NCBI GenBank assembly: GCA_963702695.1 | Contig: CAVPDS010000029.1 | Span: 1-64,000, forward strand | Direction of reading: 5' to 3' | From: VAZQ01 sp963702695 | GTDB taxonomy: Bacteria > Pseudomonadota > Alphaproteobacteria > Rhizobiales > Xanthobacteraceae | Length of the DNA: 64,000 nucleotides | Shown: positions 6,847 to 22,451 of the stretch, piece by piece | Layout of the letters: every line of letters starts with the position of its first letter | How positions within the stretch are numbered: position 1 is the stretch's first letter | Notes under the pieces: model-generated | Database searches by the model: none | Told to the model about the DNA's origin: nothing | What the model saw: the letters and a program-made list of their open reading frames with translations, nothing else | Made by a program: the position numbers and the translations under genes

Positions 6847-7902
6847 TCATTCGCCCTTTGAAATCGCCAGGAATCGATCGACGTCCTCGCTGGCAGTAGC
6901 GAACGATGACACGAGCCGGACAAGTGACACACCATTGGAGAGCGTGCGATTTTGCGGCAGGCTCTTGGTAACCCAGGGATAGAACCGCGCGCCGGCCGCT
7001 TCGAGCCGTGTCCGGGTTGCGTGCGGCAGCGCGACGAAGACCTCGTTTGCCTCGACCGGCCAAATCGGCGGGTGGCCATTGGCGGTGAGGCCTGCGCCGA
7101 GCCGATCGGCCATGGTGTTGGCGTGACGCGCCAGCCGCAGCCACAAATCATTGGCGAGGAAGGCCTCCATCTGCGCGGCGATGAAGCGGTGCTTGGAGAT
7201 GAGGTGCCCGCCGCGTTTGCGCCGGTCTTGCATAGTGGCGCCGCGCGCAGGATCGAAAAACACCAATGCTTCCGCCGCGAGCGCTCCGCCTTTGGTGGCG
7301 CCGAAGGAGAGAGCATCGACGCCGGCCTTCCAGGTCGCTTGCGCCGGAGATGCGTTCAACCGCGCCAGCGCGTTGCCGAGCCGGGCGCCGTCGACATGCA
7401 CCGCGAGCCCGCGCGCATGCGCGATCTCCGCCAGCCGTCCGATCTCGCCGGGGCGATAGATGGTGCCAGCCTCGGTCGTCTGCGATAGCGACAGCACGGC
7501 GGGGCTCACATGATGCGGACCGCCCCATTGCCGCGCCGTCAGCGCTTCGGACAAAGTTTCCGGCGTGATCTTGCCGGCTTCGCCCGGCAGTCCGACGAGC
7601 TTGAGGCCACCGCCGAAGAATTCCGGCGCACCGCATTCGTCGGTCGCGATGTGCAACTCCTCATGGCACAGCACGGCGCCCCACGGCGGGGCGAGATGCG
7701 CGAGCGCCAGTGCATTGGCGGCCGTGCCGGTCGCCACCAAGAACACCGCGACCTCGTGATCGAACAGTTCCGCGAAGCTTTGCTCGATGCGTTTGGTCCA
7801 CGCGTCGTTGCCATAGGCCAATGTCGCACCGTCGTTGGCCCGTGCGATGGCGGCCATGATTTCGGGCGCCACGCCTGCCGTGTTGTCGCTCGCAAAGTTC
7901 AT
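6847..7902 (-). CDS. ltaE: Low-specificity L-threonine aldolase
   Basis: This 351-residue PLP enzyme splits L-threonine or L-allo-threonine into glycine and acetaldehyde. The PLP lysine is K204 in SFGATKGGA. HVDGARLGNA (around residue 169) supplies the Asp that contacts the pyridine ring, and VATGTAANALAL binds the phosphate side. The ATG at 7902 (MNFASDNTAGVAPEIM) matches the family start; a longer in-frame extension to 7983 has no domain character. The DoxX gene lies 43 bp upstream on the same strand, so co-transcription is possible. Confidence 0.9.
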   Translation of the reverse strand: MNFASDNTAGVAPEIMAAIARANDGATLAYGNDAWTKRIEQSFAELFDHEVAVFLVATGTAANALALAHLAPPWGAVLCHEELHIATDECGAPEFFGGGLKLVGLPGEAGKITPETLSEALTARQWGGPHHVSPAVLSLSQTTEAGTIYRPGEIGRLAEIAHARGLAVHVDGARLGNALARLNASPAQATWKAGVDALSFGATKGGALAAEALVFFDPARGATMQDRRKRGGHLISKHRFIAAQMEAFLANDLWLRLARHANTMADRLGAGLTANGHPPIWPVEANEVFVALPHATRTRLEAAGARFYPWVTKSLPQNRTLSNGVSLVRLVSSFATASEDVDRFLAISKGE

Positions 7903-7945
7903 GGTATGAGGCCTGGCAAGGATCGAGCGTATTCGCGTTCTGCGA

Positions 7946-8470
7946 TCACGTCTTCTGGTGGAGGTGGTGGATAAGGCCGTCAAGCGAGATGCCGCCCGGA
8001 CCGACTGTAATTAGCACCAGCAGGATCGATATCCAGTAGACATGCGTCGACCACCAGGCTTCGGGCATTACGTAAATCTGGATGAGGGCGACCATGATGA
8101 CTAGCGCCAACGCGGCGAACCGGGTGGCGAACCCGAGAACAAGGCAGATCGGAAGAACGAATTCGGCGTAACTGAACAGATAGGCTGCAGTGGCGGTTGG
8201 CAGCGGCAGGTTTGCATATTGTGTCTCAAACATATGCAATGTGGCGTCTTTAACGTTCATCGGCAGGATTACGGAGAAGTCGAAGCCGAGACCGCTCAGC
8301 GGAATCATCGGCCCCTCGATCTTCGATTGGCCCGGCAGAAAGAATATCCGCGCCATCAACAAGCGCAGCCCCAGCGCCACCAGCCCATAGGGGAGGCGGG
8401 TGACACGGGCACTGCGAACCGAATGAGAGGGCGTTGCAGGAGCATTGATCATGTTGGCCATGACTGCCAT
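7946..8470 (-). CDS. DoxX-family membrane protein
   Basis: This is a 174-residue inner-membrane protein. About four hydrophobic segments are visible: LVALGLRLLMARIFFLPG, AAYLFSYAEFVLPICLVLGF, AALALVIMVALIQIYVM and VYWISILLVLITVGPGGI. The LRLLMARIFFLPGQSKI opening and the PEAWWSTHVYW loop are typical of DoxX proteins. Relatives have been linked to quinone-coupled respiration or redox protection, but the role here is not known. The start at 8470 follows AGAGGAGCG on the minus strand. Its neighbour downstream is ltaE. Confidence 0.85.
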   Translation of the reverse strand: MAVMANMINAPATPSHSVRSARVTRLPYGLVALGLRLLMARIFFLPGQSKIEGPMIPLSGLGFDFSVILPMNVKDATLHMFETQYANLPLPTATAAYLFSYAEFVLPICLVLGFATRFAALALVIMVALIQIYVMPEAWWSTHVYWISILLVLITVGPGGISLDGLIHHLHQKT

Positions 8471-8729
8471 TGGCGCGCTCCTCTGATGCGCAAATCGGTA
8501 CGTCTAGCAAGGTTGCGCCCATTATAGGTCGAGCGCGCGACGAGGCGGCGCAGGTTCTCCGATGCCACCGCCCTTATATTCACCGGTGAGCCGATTTGGC
8601 GGGCGTTTTGCCGCGCTTCTCGAGGCGATGGTGGCCGGATGCGCCCGTGGGTGGAGAAACCGATACCGGCCGCCATTTAGCGATAGCCGAACCCTTGTCA
8701 CCGTGGCTAAAGTTTGTCATGGTGAGTTA

Positions 8730-8746
8730 GGACAGCAATGCTGTCC
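8730..8746. promoter_or_regulatory. 8-bp perfect inverted repeat upstream of gltB
   Basis: GGACAGCA (8730-8737) and TGCTGTCC (8739-8746) form a perfect palindrome with a 1-nt centre. It lies in the 542-bp space between the divergent DoxX and gltB genes. It could be an operator; no T run follows, so it is not a terminator. The rest of this space shows no gene I can support. Confidence 0.3.
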
Positions 8747-9012
8747 CAAATGGGCGGTCCGTCTATAGCCGCGGCTGGTTGGTGGTACGGCCGTTTGCGG
8801 ACGGCGCGGTGCGCTTTTTGCATCGCAGGGCGCCAGACACGAGCGGTCACGCGTTTTGCCCTAGAATTGGGAGCGGCGCGCGACAAGGCCGCCCCCACCA
8901 AAGCGGAGGCGGTTCGCTCCAAGAACCGTGGCACCGGACGGCGCTGCGGTTCCTGGCGGGCGCACCGAGGCAGCGGGCCGGCGTGATGCGCCAGAGTAAC
9001 GCGAGGACGGGA

Positions 9013-13728
<4,716 letters not shown>

Positions 13729-13734
13729 GTAGGC

Positions 13735-15180
<1,446 letters not shown>

Positions 15181-15199
15181 GCGCGGCATAGACGCCTTC

Positions 15200-16849
15200 T
15201 CAACGCCAGAAGCCCCAACTGAATGGATTCTGCTGCTGCCGGGGCGGCGTGTCGCTGGTTGTTCGGGTACGGCGTTGCGTTTGGCCGATCGCCCCCGGCG
15301 GGCGCAGTTCGTTGCTGTCGGAATCGGCGTTATTGCGCGTCGCGCGCGATGCTTGCCGCGCGTGCTGCTGCTGCCCCGGTGCAGTAGCGGTCGGCGACGT
15401 CGTTCGCGGTTGCGCCGCAGAGGCGGCGGGCGTCTCGGGGGCGGGGTCCGGCGGCAAGGCGACCTGCTGCACCGCCGGCGCATTGCCGCGCGGCCAACTG
15501 AAATCGTCAGCGCGTCCGGCCGGCGCGGCGACCGGCTCGCCCTTGGTGAGCACGCGCACGGCGATCGGATCGGGCGCGGCCGTTCGTGCTTGGCGTCCGC
15601 CGCCGACGAGGTCCTCGGCCGGGGGTGACGCCACGGTAAGTGGGACTGCAGGGCCGACGAGCGGACGTGCCGCGGGCCCACTCGGCTTGCCGTCCAGCGT
15701 GAGGGGCAACGGCTCGATCGTCTGCGGCAGCGCGACCGGAACCGCCTGGTTGGACAGGTTGCGGGTGATCTCGCGCTCGGCGTAGTGGGCGAGCTTGCGC
15801 GCGCCGGCCTTGGTGAAATAGACGCCGTCGCCGGTGCGCAGGCGACGAATCTGGCCCTCGAAATCGGGACCCTGCGCGGCGAAGCGCCCGGACTCGTCGA
15901 CGAAGCCGTCCCACACGTCGATATAAGTGATGCCGGCCTTCTCCGCGCGGCTGCGATAAAGATCATTGAGATAAGCGGAATCCGAGGACGCCCGCGCCGC
16001 GCGCTGGGCCGGGAGCCCGACCCAAAAGACCGGGACGCCGGCACTCTTGAGCGCCGCGATCGTCGCATCGATCCGCTTGACGTAGGCCGCTTCCCACTTC
16101 TCGGTGTGGAATTCGAAAGTGCCGGTTGCACCGGCGCTCTTGCCTTTTTCCGACGCCGCAGGTTGCTCTGGGTTGTCCGCGCGGTCCTGTTCTGCAGCCT
16201 GCGGCGGAGCCTCGGATGGTTCGGCTGGGGTAGGCGCCGCTTGCGGCGCAGGCTTTGCGGCGCCGGGTTTGCCCAGCGGAACCGCGGCCACCGTCGGTGC
16301 GCGCTCGCGGATCGACTGCCGATCGTTGACGCCGATCATGAAGACGATGAACTTCGGTTTGTCCGCCGCAATGGTCTCGTGCACGACCTGCGCCCACTCG
16401 GTGTCGCGTCGTGGCTCGTAGCGAATGAGTCCGGAGCTTCCGCGATTCTTGCGGATGATGCCGATCTCAGGCTTTTCCGAGAACGCGTCCTCAAGCCCAT
16501 AACCGAGCCAGTCGGCCATGGCATCGCCCATGACCACGATCGGTGTGGTCACGGACGCGTCGAGCTTGCGGCTTGGCGACGGCGCGCGCGAATAGTCGAT
16601 CTCGCGTTGTTGGCGGTTTTCCTGGGGTTGGCTCGGACTCGGATAGGGCGAGAAGAACCCGCCAAACGGGCTGTATCCTTGCTGTTGCTGCTGCTGGCGC
16701 GGCTGCGGGCGCGAGTTCCACGGCCCCCAGAATTGAGCATCCGCCGGCACCAGCAGCGCGAGTGAGACGCATCCTGCCGCGGCCGCCTTCGCCAGAAAGC
16801 GAAGCGAGGCCGGGAAGGATCGCCGAGAAGAGCCGACGCTGTGACGCAT
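15200..16849 (-). CDS. DUF459 SGNH-hydrolase-fold exported protein, altered active site
   Basis: This is a 549-residue exported protein. A signal peptide ends near residue 38 (ALLVPADAQ) and is followed by a Gln/Pro-rich stretch. The SGNH fold spans about residues 100-365. Block I reads GDAMADWL (residues 108-115), with Ala110 where the catalytic Ser of GDS is expected. Block III is intact as GVND (173-176). Block V reads DGVYFT (341-346), with Tyr344 where the usual His stands. The C-terminal 170 residues are Pro/Ala/Thr-rich. Relatives are annotated as periplasmic esterases or acyl-modifying proteins. With both Ser and His changed it may not be a hydrolase. Confidence 0.75.
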   Translation of the reverse strand: MRHSVGSSRRSFPASLRFLAKAAAAGCVSLALLVPADAQFWGPWNSRPQPRQQQQQQGYSPFGGFFSPYPSPSQPQENRQQREIDYSRAPSPSRKLDASVTTPIVVMGDAMADWLGYGLEDAFSEKPEIGIIRKNRGSSGLIRYEPRRDTEWAQVVHETIAADKPKFIVFMIGVNDRQSIRERAPTVAAVPLGKPGAAKPAPQAAPTPAEPSEAPPQAAEQDRADNPEQPAASEKGKSAGATGTFEFHTEKWEAAYVKRIDATIAALKSAGVPVFWVGLPAQRAARASSDSAYLNDLYRSRAEKAGITYIDVWDGFVDESGRFAAQGPDFEGQIRRLRTGDGVYFTKAGARKLAHYAEREITRNLSNQAVPVALPQTIEPLPLTLDGKPSGPAARPLVGPAVPLTVASPPAEDLVGGGRQARTAAPDPIAVRVLTKGEPVAAPAGRADDFSWPRGNAPAVQQVALPPDPAPETPAASAAQPRTTSPTATAPGQQQHARQASRATRNNADSDSNELRPPGAIGQTQRRTRTTSDTPPRQQQNPFSWGFWR

Positions 16850-16963
16850 ACGCGATCCATTGTCCGCACGGGCGCCTCACGCCCCCTTTAATCGGCCAAT
16901 AGTACGACAAAAATGTCAACTTGAAGATAGCCCAGTAGTTATTCGGTGCTATCCTACCGTGAA

Positions 16964-18365
16964 TCAGCGGCTGCGCAATCGGTCCAGGATCGTGGCCGAC
17001 GCAAAGCCGTCGGGGACCGATCCGACGGAAGTCTGGAATTGCCGGAGCGCGGTGCGAGTCTTGCCGCCGAGCCGCCCGTCCGGTTCACCGACATCGAATC
17101 CGCGTTGCGCCAGAAGCTGTTGCAGCTCATACCGTTCCTGCCGGGTCAGCACTCGCTCTTGGCGCGGCCACGCCTGCACGATGGGCTCGCCACCCCGCAG
17201 CCGATCGGCCAGATGTCCGATCGCGAGCGCGTAGGCTTCCGCCGGGTTATATTTCATGATCACGCGGAAGTTGTTCAGCATCAGAAATCCCGGCCCCTGT
17301 GCTCCGGCTGGGACCAGCAGGAAGGCACGATCATCGCCGCGCGGAAAGGTCTTGCCGCCTGCGCGCCGGAGCCCCGCGCGCTCCCACTCGCGGATCGTCA
17401 TCATCCGCGAGCGGTCCGCCAACATGAAATTGAAGCTCTGCGGCAGCACAACCTCGTAACCCCAGGTCTGGCCGCTCACCCAGCCGTCCTTCTTTAGGTT
17501 GTTCGCAGTCGAGGCGATCAGGTCGGGGATCGAGTTCGACCACGTCGCGGCGCCCATCGCCGTCGAAATCGATCGCATAGCGCTTGAACGCTGTTGGCAT
17601 GAATTGGGTCGGGCCGAAGGCACCGGCCCACGAACCCTTGAGATGCTCGGGCCGAACATCGCCGTGCGCGAGGATTTCGAGTGCCGAGAGGAATTCTTCG
17701 CGGAAGTAAGCCTGCCTTCGACCGATACAGGCGAGTGTGGCGGTCGAGCGGATCACCGATCGGTCGCCGATCTGAGTGCTGTAGTTCGATTCGACGCCCC
17801 AGATGGCAGCTACGAAGTGGCGATCGACGCCGAGAGCTTTCTCGACCGCGTCGAAGGTGGGACGATATTTGGCGAGGATTGCGCGCCCGGTCTCGATGCG
17901 GGCGTCATTCACCAGCAGGTCGAGATAATCCCAGAATGATTTTGTGAATTCGGGCTGCGCGTCGAGCAGGTCCATGATCCGCAAGTCTGGCGTCACGCCC
18001 GCAACAGCTCCATCAAAGGCGGCGCGGCTAACGCCCCGGTGCGCGGCCAAGGGCCACAAGCTCTCGATACAGCTACCGAAATTGGCTGCCGCCGCGCGGA
18101 TCGCATCCGCCGTCATCAGCGGGTGTCCGGACGACCCGGATTCTCCGCTCCATTCGGGCGCGGGGGTCGCTGCGGGCGCAGTTGGGCCGGGCGAGGGCGA
18201 CTGCACCGGGGTGACGATCGTGGCCGGCGGCTTGATCGATCCGGTGGCTCCGCCGAATAGCGAAAGGAAGCGGTCCCCGACCGATTGACCAAAGGTCGGA
18301 CCGGGCGCTGCACCGGTCAGCAAAGCCGCGCCGACGAGGGCGATTGCCCGGGATACTGTCACCAT
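16964..18365 (-). pseudogene. Lytic murein transglycosylase (MltB type), frameshifted
   Basis: Two overlapping frames together make one exported lytic transglycosylase, which cleaves the glycan strand of peptidoglycan. The first frame (from the ATG at 18365) has a signal peptide and the SLT_2 catalytic core, with Glu in AAIWGVESNYSTQIGD and SWAGAFGPTQFMPTAFKRYAIDFDGDGRRDV. Near 17534-17541 one extra base shifts the frame. The continuation in the second frame reads NSIPDLIASTANNLKKDGW and ends with a C-terminal peptidoglycan-binding domain (LTRQERYELQQLLAQRGFDV to the stop at 16964). The two halves join without loss of sequence, so this could be a recent mutation or a sequence error. Confidence 0.85.
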
Positions 18366-18498
18366 TCTGTCAGCCTTCGGTCCCACGTTTTCGAGTGTAG
18401 TCGTCGCCTATGGGGAACCTATATGGTTGCGGCCTCGTTAATGCGCGGCCCCTGGGGGGCATTTTCTCTCGTCCCGTCATCTGCTTAAAACAACCATC

Positions 18499-19380
18499 AT
18501 GAAACCGATTCGCAAAGCCGTATTCCCCGTCGCCGGTCTCGGAACCCGGTTCCTGCCGGCCACCAAGGCCATGCCAAAGGAAATGCTCACGGTCGTCGAT
18601 CGGCCGATCATCCAGCACGTGGTTGACGAGGCCCGTGAAGCCGGCATCGAGCATTTCATCTTCGTCACCGGGCGAAACAAAGGCGTCATCCAGGACCATT
18701 TCGATCGTCAGTTCGAACTCGAAATGACGCTGCGCGAGCGTCAGCGGCTGGCCGATCTCGATCTCCTGTCACAGGACCTGCCGGAGCCCGGCACTACGAG
18801 CTTCACGCGCCAGCAGGAGCCGCTCGGGCTCGGCCATGCCGTGTGGTGCGCGCGCGAACTGGTCGGGCACGAACCGTTTGCGCTCCTCCTTCCCGACGTT
18901 CTGGTCCAGCACGAGCCCGGTTGCCTCGCCCAGATGATCGAGTCCGCAAACGCGCTGGCTGATGATGCGAACCTGCTGGCGGTCGAGGAGGTGCCGCGGG
19001 AACGCGTCCACATGTATGGCGTGGTCGGCATCGGCGAGCGCACAGGGCCGCTGTTCTCGATCACCCAGATGGTCGAGAAGCCCGCGGCTGACAAGGCGCC
19101 GTCGAATCTCATCATCACCGGCCGCTACATTCTGCAGCCGGATATCTTCCAGATCCTGGCGGCGCAGCAGCGTGGCGCGGGCGGTGAAATCCAGCTCACC
19201 GATGCAATGATCGAACTCGCCAAGACGCAGCCGTTATACGGACTCAAATTCGAGGGCAAAACCTTCGATTGCGGTTCGAAGATCGGCTTCCTGGCCGCCA
19301 ACATCGCCTATGCGCTGGCGCGCGAGGATATGGGGCCGGCCTTGCGGCAGGAAATCAAACGCCTGCTGGGGGAGCGTTGA
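18499..19380 (+). CDS. galU: UTP-glucose-1-phosphate uridylyltransferase
   Basis: This 293-residue enzyme makes UDP-glucose from UTP and glucose-1-phosphate for polysaccharide, LPS and periplasmic glucan synthesis. The nucleotide-binding signature GLGTRFLPATKAMPKEM lies at residues 13-29, with QQEPLGLGHAVWCA, LLPDVLV and MVEKPAADKAPSNLIITGRYIL further on. FDCGSKIGFLAAN closes the active site near the C-terminus. The length is normal and the start is clear. It converges on the outer-membrane barrel gene, with 16 bp between stops. Confidence 0.95.
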   Translation: MKPIRKAVFPVAGLGTRFLPATKAMPKEMLTVVDRPIIQHVVDEAREAGIEHFIFVTGRNKGVIQDHFDRQFELEMTLRERQRLADLDLLSQDLPEPGTTSFTRQQEPLGLGHAVWCARELVGHEPFALLLPDVLVQHEPGCLAQMIESANALADDANLLAVEEVPRERVHMYGVVGIGERTGPLFSITQMVEKPAADKAPSNLIITGRYILQPDIFQILAAQQRGAGGEIQLTDAMIELAKTQPLYGLKFEGKTFDCGSKIGFLAANIAYALAREDMGPALRQEIKRLLGER

Positions 19381-19396
19381 CGACGGGCAGTGTCGG

Positions 19397-21136
19397 CTAG
19401 CGTTGCATTCGCACGCCGATCAGCGCAATGTTTGCGGTATAGTCGTTGCCGGGCGTATTGGACGTGCGCCATTCGCGGCGCACCTCTGCCCTCATCTGCC
19501 ATTCGCGCGTGAGCATGTAAGTGAGCGCAGCGGAGGCGAGGTAGCGCACATCGACGCGCGGCGATCCCACATACACATCCAGCGCATGCGTGAATCTGGC
19601 GGAGCCGATCAGCCAACGCCGAAACTCATGATCGACTTCGACGCCGAGTTCACGGGTGAAAACTCCGGAAACGCCCGTCAGCGTGGTTTCGCTGGCCGTC
19701 GTGTGGGCCGTGAATTTCACGGTGGTCAGCGCGGTTGCGAGCCAAGTCAGTGAGGAATCCAGCAACATTCCACTGACATTGGGAAGCGTGGGGTCTTTGT
19801 AGTTACGCGTAAGATAGCCGATAGAGGCTTCGCCGACGAGGACGCGCGACAACTCCACGGTTGAACCGACCTTGCCGGCAAAACCGACGGAGTCGCGTTC
19901 CATTCCGGATTGGTCCACGGCGAGATCGTGCACACGTGAGTCTATGTCCACCTCTGCGAACGGCTTGATGCCGGGAGTAAGCTCGTAGCTCGTGCGAAGG
20001 TCCGCCTCGTAGTGATTGAAATTGCGGTCAGCGTTGCTTTCGGTCTCGCCGTCGACGAAGGTCGAGTTCTGATAAACGGTGCGGTCGAACAGGCCTCTGA
20101 GGTTGACCTCGAAGCGATTGAAATGCTGATCAACTCCGGCCGTCGCACCGAGCGTGTTTGCCAGCGGCAACTTCGCGAGCCCGGCCTGAATGTTCGGGCT
20201 GCCGGGATAATCGGTGAAGAGAAGATAGCGTCCTTCTAGGTTGAGCTGGGTCTGGTTTGTTACATCGACTCGTCCATTCACCTTGGCGTCGACATTTGGG
20301 CGATTGATAGAAGGGAATTGCTCGAAGCCGCTATAGCTGCCGTGCAGAGACGCCGTGAGTTCGTGCCGGGACCAGTTCGAGTTCACCAGCAGTTCGGGCG
20401 CGACGACGTAAGTCGCGGAGCCGCCGCCGGTGGGCGAGCGGTTGGGGTTGCTGTCGTATCCGCCGGTCACTTCGATCGCCGGACGCAACCGAAAGCTCCC
20501 GACGTCGATCCCGGTTGGTGCGAAGGGATGATCGTCCGGCAGGGGCGTCAAGGTCGGCGTGGGCGGCGCAAGCGGTTGGATCGTGGCCGCGGAAATGGCT
20601 TTCCGGGTCGGCGGCGTCGCCGCGAGCTCAGGCGCAAGGTCCGGGTCGGTAGCGATCGGAGCAACGATCGCGCGCGGCGGCGCGCCCGGCCGCGCTTGGT
20701 TCTGCGGGAGCTTGGCGGCGCCGGTCAGCACGGTCCGAGGCGGGAGCATCAATTCCGGTGCTGGCGCGGTGGCGTAAGGACCGGCGGAGGATTTGGCTCC
20801 GCTGCCGGGTTTCCCCTTCAATCCCTTGGCCTTGCTGTTGGTGGAGAGGAAACCGCTGTCGCCGGCGCCTGATCCCGGCGAGGACGCCAGCGATGTCGGG
20901 TCGTCCACGGTCGCGGTCGTGGTGACGCCGTTGCCGGCACGGCTGAAGCGCGGCGGATTACGCGGATCACCGTCAAGGGTCGGTCGCATCAAGAGCGAAT
21001 CGAGCGGATCCGCAACCTGCGCAAGCGCCTTGGTCGCCGCTAGGCCAGTCGCCGCCATTAGCGCCGCAGCGGAGAGCGAAAGTGCCCATGGTGATGGACG
21101 GCGCGGCACCAGGAACTCCACTCCCGGCTGCCGCAA
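19397..21136 (-). CDS. Outer-membrane beta-barrel protein
   Basis: This is a 579-residue exported protein. The signal region (SLSAAALMAATGLAATKALAQ) ends near residue 40. A Pro/Ala/Gly-rich stretch of about 170 residues follows. From about residue 210 there are repeated amphipathic strands such as FRLRPAIEVTGGYDSNPN, ELTASLHGSYSGF, VNGRVDVTNQTQLNLEGRY and EWQMRAEVRREWR, ending in an aromatic-poor final strand, NDYTANIALIGVRMQR. This resembles the BBP2-type barrel proteins seen in exopolysaccharide-related contexts in rhizobia. The substrate is unknown. It lies between galU and the sugar-phosphate isomerase gene. Confidence 0.75.
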   Translation of the reverse strand: MRQPGVEFLVPRRPSPWALSLSAAALMAATGLAATKALAQVADPLDSLLMRPTLDGDPRNPPRFSRAGNGVTTTATVDDPTSLASSPGSGAGDSGFLSTNSKAKGLKGKPGSGAKSSAGPYATAPAPELMLPPRTVLTGAAKLPQNQARPGAPPRAIVAPIATDPDLAPELAATPPTRKAISAATIQPLAPPTPTLTPLPDDHPFAPTGIDVGSFRLRPAIEVTGGYDSNPNRSPTGGGSATYVVAPELLVNSNWSRHELTASLHGSYSGFEQFPSINRPNVDAKVNGRVDVTNQTQLNLEGRYLLFTDYPGSPNIQAGLAKLPLANTLGATAGVDQHFNRFEVNLRGLFDRTVYQNSTFVDGETESNADRNFNHYEADLRTSYELTPGIKPFAEVDIDSRVHDLAVDQSGMERDSVGFAGKVGSTVELSRVLVGEASIGYLTRNYKDPTLPNVSGMLLDSSLTWLATALTTVKFTAHTTASETTLTGVSGVFTRELGVEVDHEFRRWLIGSARFTHALDVYVGSPRVDVRYLASAALTYMLTREWQMRAEVRREWRTSNTPGNDYTANIALIGVRMQR

Positions 21137-21366
21137 GCGAATCGTCCGCTCTTGCGCGTGCCGGGATTTTTGTTCGAGTTCAATACGTTCGGACAGTTAC
21201 GCAGCCCGCAGCCCGAGCCTTGCAGCCCGGGCCGAAGGCCTTTGGTTAACGGAGTTAAAACGGATATGGTTAATGAGACGTTGCCGACGGGACCGATGGA
21301 GGTGGTTGCCTGCCGCAGGCTTGCATACTATCCCGCACTTCCCGCCTGCCCGGACGCCCACACACC

Positions 21367-22374
21367 ATGGCCAAGCCCCAGCCGATGAGCCAAGCGCGAA
21401 CCGACCAGGCCGGCGAATTGATTGCGTCAGCGGTTCGTACGCTGGAAGCCGAGGCCGGCGGCATCACGGCGCTGATTGCGGCGATCCATGACGGCCTGGG
21501 TAGCTCGTTCACCGCCGCGATCGATCTGATGCGGGCAGCGCGCGGCCGGGTGATCGTCACCGGCATGGGAAAGTCCGGCCATGTCGGGCGCAAGATCGCG
21601 GCGACACTCGCTTCGACCGGAACGCCGGCCTTCTTCGTCCATCCTAGTGAAGCGAGCCACGGCGATCTGGGCATGATCACGCCCGACGATGTGATCATGG
21701 CCATCTCATGGTCGGGCGAAACCGCCGAGCTGCGGGATCTGATCGACTACTCCCGCCGCTTCCGCATCGGGCTCATCGCCGTCACCGTTGATGCCAGTTC
21801 GACCCTCGGACTGGCCGCCGACGTGGTCCTGGCACTGCCGGCAGCGCGGGAAGCCTGCCCACATAATCTTGCGCCCACTACGTCCACGATCATGCAGGCT
21901 GCGCTGGGCGACGCGCTCGCAATCGCGCTGCTCGAAAGCCGCGGCTTCACGGCGCTCGACTTCGGCGCGCTGCATCCGGGCGGCCGGCTCGGCGCGATGC
22001 TCAAGTTCGTGCGCGACGTGATGCACAAGGGGGAAGCGATCCCGCTCGCGCCGCTCGGCATGCCAATGTCGGAGGCAGTCGTGGTCATGTCGGCCAAGGG
22101 ATTCGGCTGTGTCGGCGTCACCAACGGTGAGGGGTGTCTGGTCGGCATCGTCACCGACGGCGACCTCCGCCGACATATGGGACCGAACCTTCTCAGGGCG
22201 CGGGTCGAAGAGGTCATGACCCGCGGGCCGAAGACAGTTCGGCCCGATCAACTCGCCAGCGAAGCGCTCGAAATCATCAATTCCTCGAAGATCACTGCAC
22301 TGATGGTCGCGGATGCCGGAAGGCCGGTCGGCATCGTGCACTTCCATGATCTACTGCGGGCGGGAGTAGCGTGA
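21367..22374 (+). CDS. kdsD: Arabinose-5-phosphate isomerase (KpsF/GutQ family)
   Basis: This 335-residue enzyme interconverts ribulose-5-phosphate and arabinose-5-phosphate, the first step to KDO of lipid A. The SIS domain covers about residues 40-180, with VIVTGMGKSGHVGRKIAATLASTGTPAFFVHP and MAISWSGETAEL. The linker GALHPGGRLG is characteristic. Two CBS domains follow (from VRDVMHKGEAIPL and VEEVMTRGPKTVRPDQLASEALEIINSSKITALMV). The length is typical. It is divergent from the outer-membrane barrel gene. The upstream AT-rich stretch has three GTTAA copies (21245, 21254, 21269) of unknown meaning. Confidence 0.9.
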   Translation: MAKPQPMSQARTDQAGELIASAVRTLEAEAGGITALIAAIHDGLGSSFTAAIDLMRAARGRVIVTGMGKSGHVGRKIAATLASTGTPAFFVHPSEASHGDLGMITPDDVIMAISWSGETAELRDLIDYSRRFRIGLIAVTVDASSTLGLAADVVLALPAAREACPHNLAPTTSTIMQAALGDALAIALLESRGFTALDFGALHPGGRLGAMLKFVRDVMHKGEAIPLAPLGMPMSEAVVVMSAKGFGCVGVTNGEGCLVGIVTDGDLRRHMGPNLLRARVEEVMTRGPKTVRPDQLASEALEIINSSKITALMVADAGRPVGIVHFHDLLRAGVA

Positions 22375-22390
22375 GATTGACTTCTGGGTT

Positions 22391-22417
22391 GTCCCCGCTT
22401 TCGCCTTTCGCGGGGAC
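22391..22417. terminator. Candidate bidirectional terminator hairpin
   Basis: GTCCCCGC (22391-22398) pairs with GCGGGGAC (22410-22417) around an 11-nt loop, between the convergent kdsD and nfeD genes. The T run is weak on both strands. Confidence 0.4.
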
Positions 22418-22451
22418 TATCGGAGAGCAAAGCGATCTGGCCGACGGCGCT

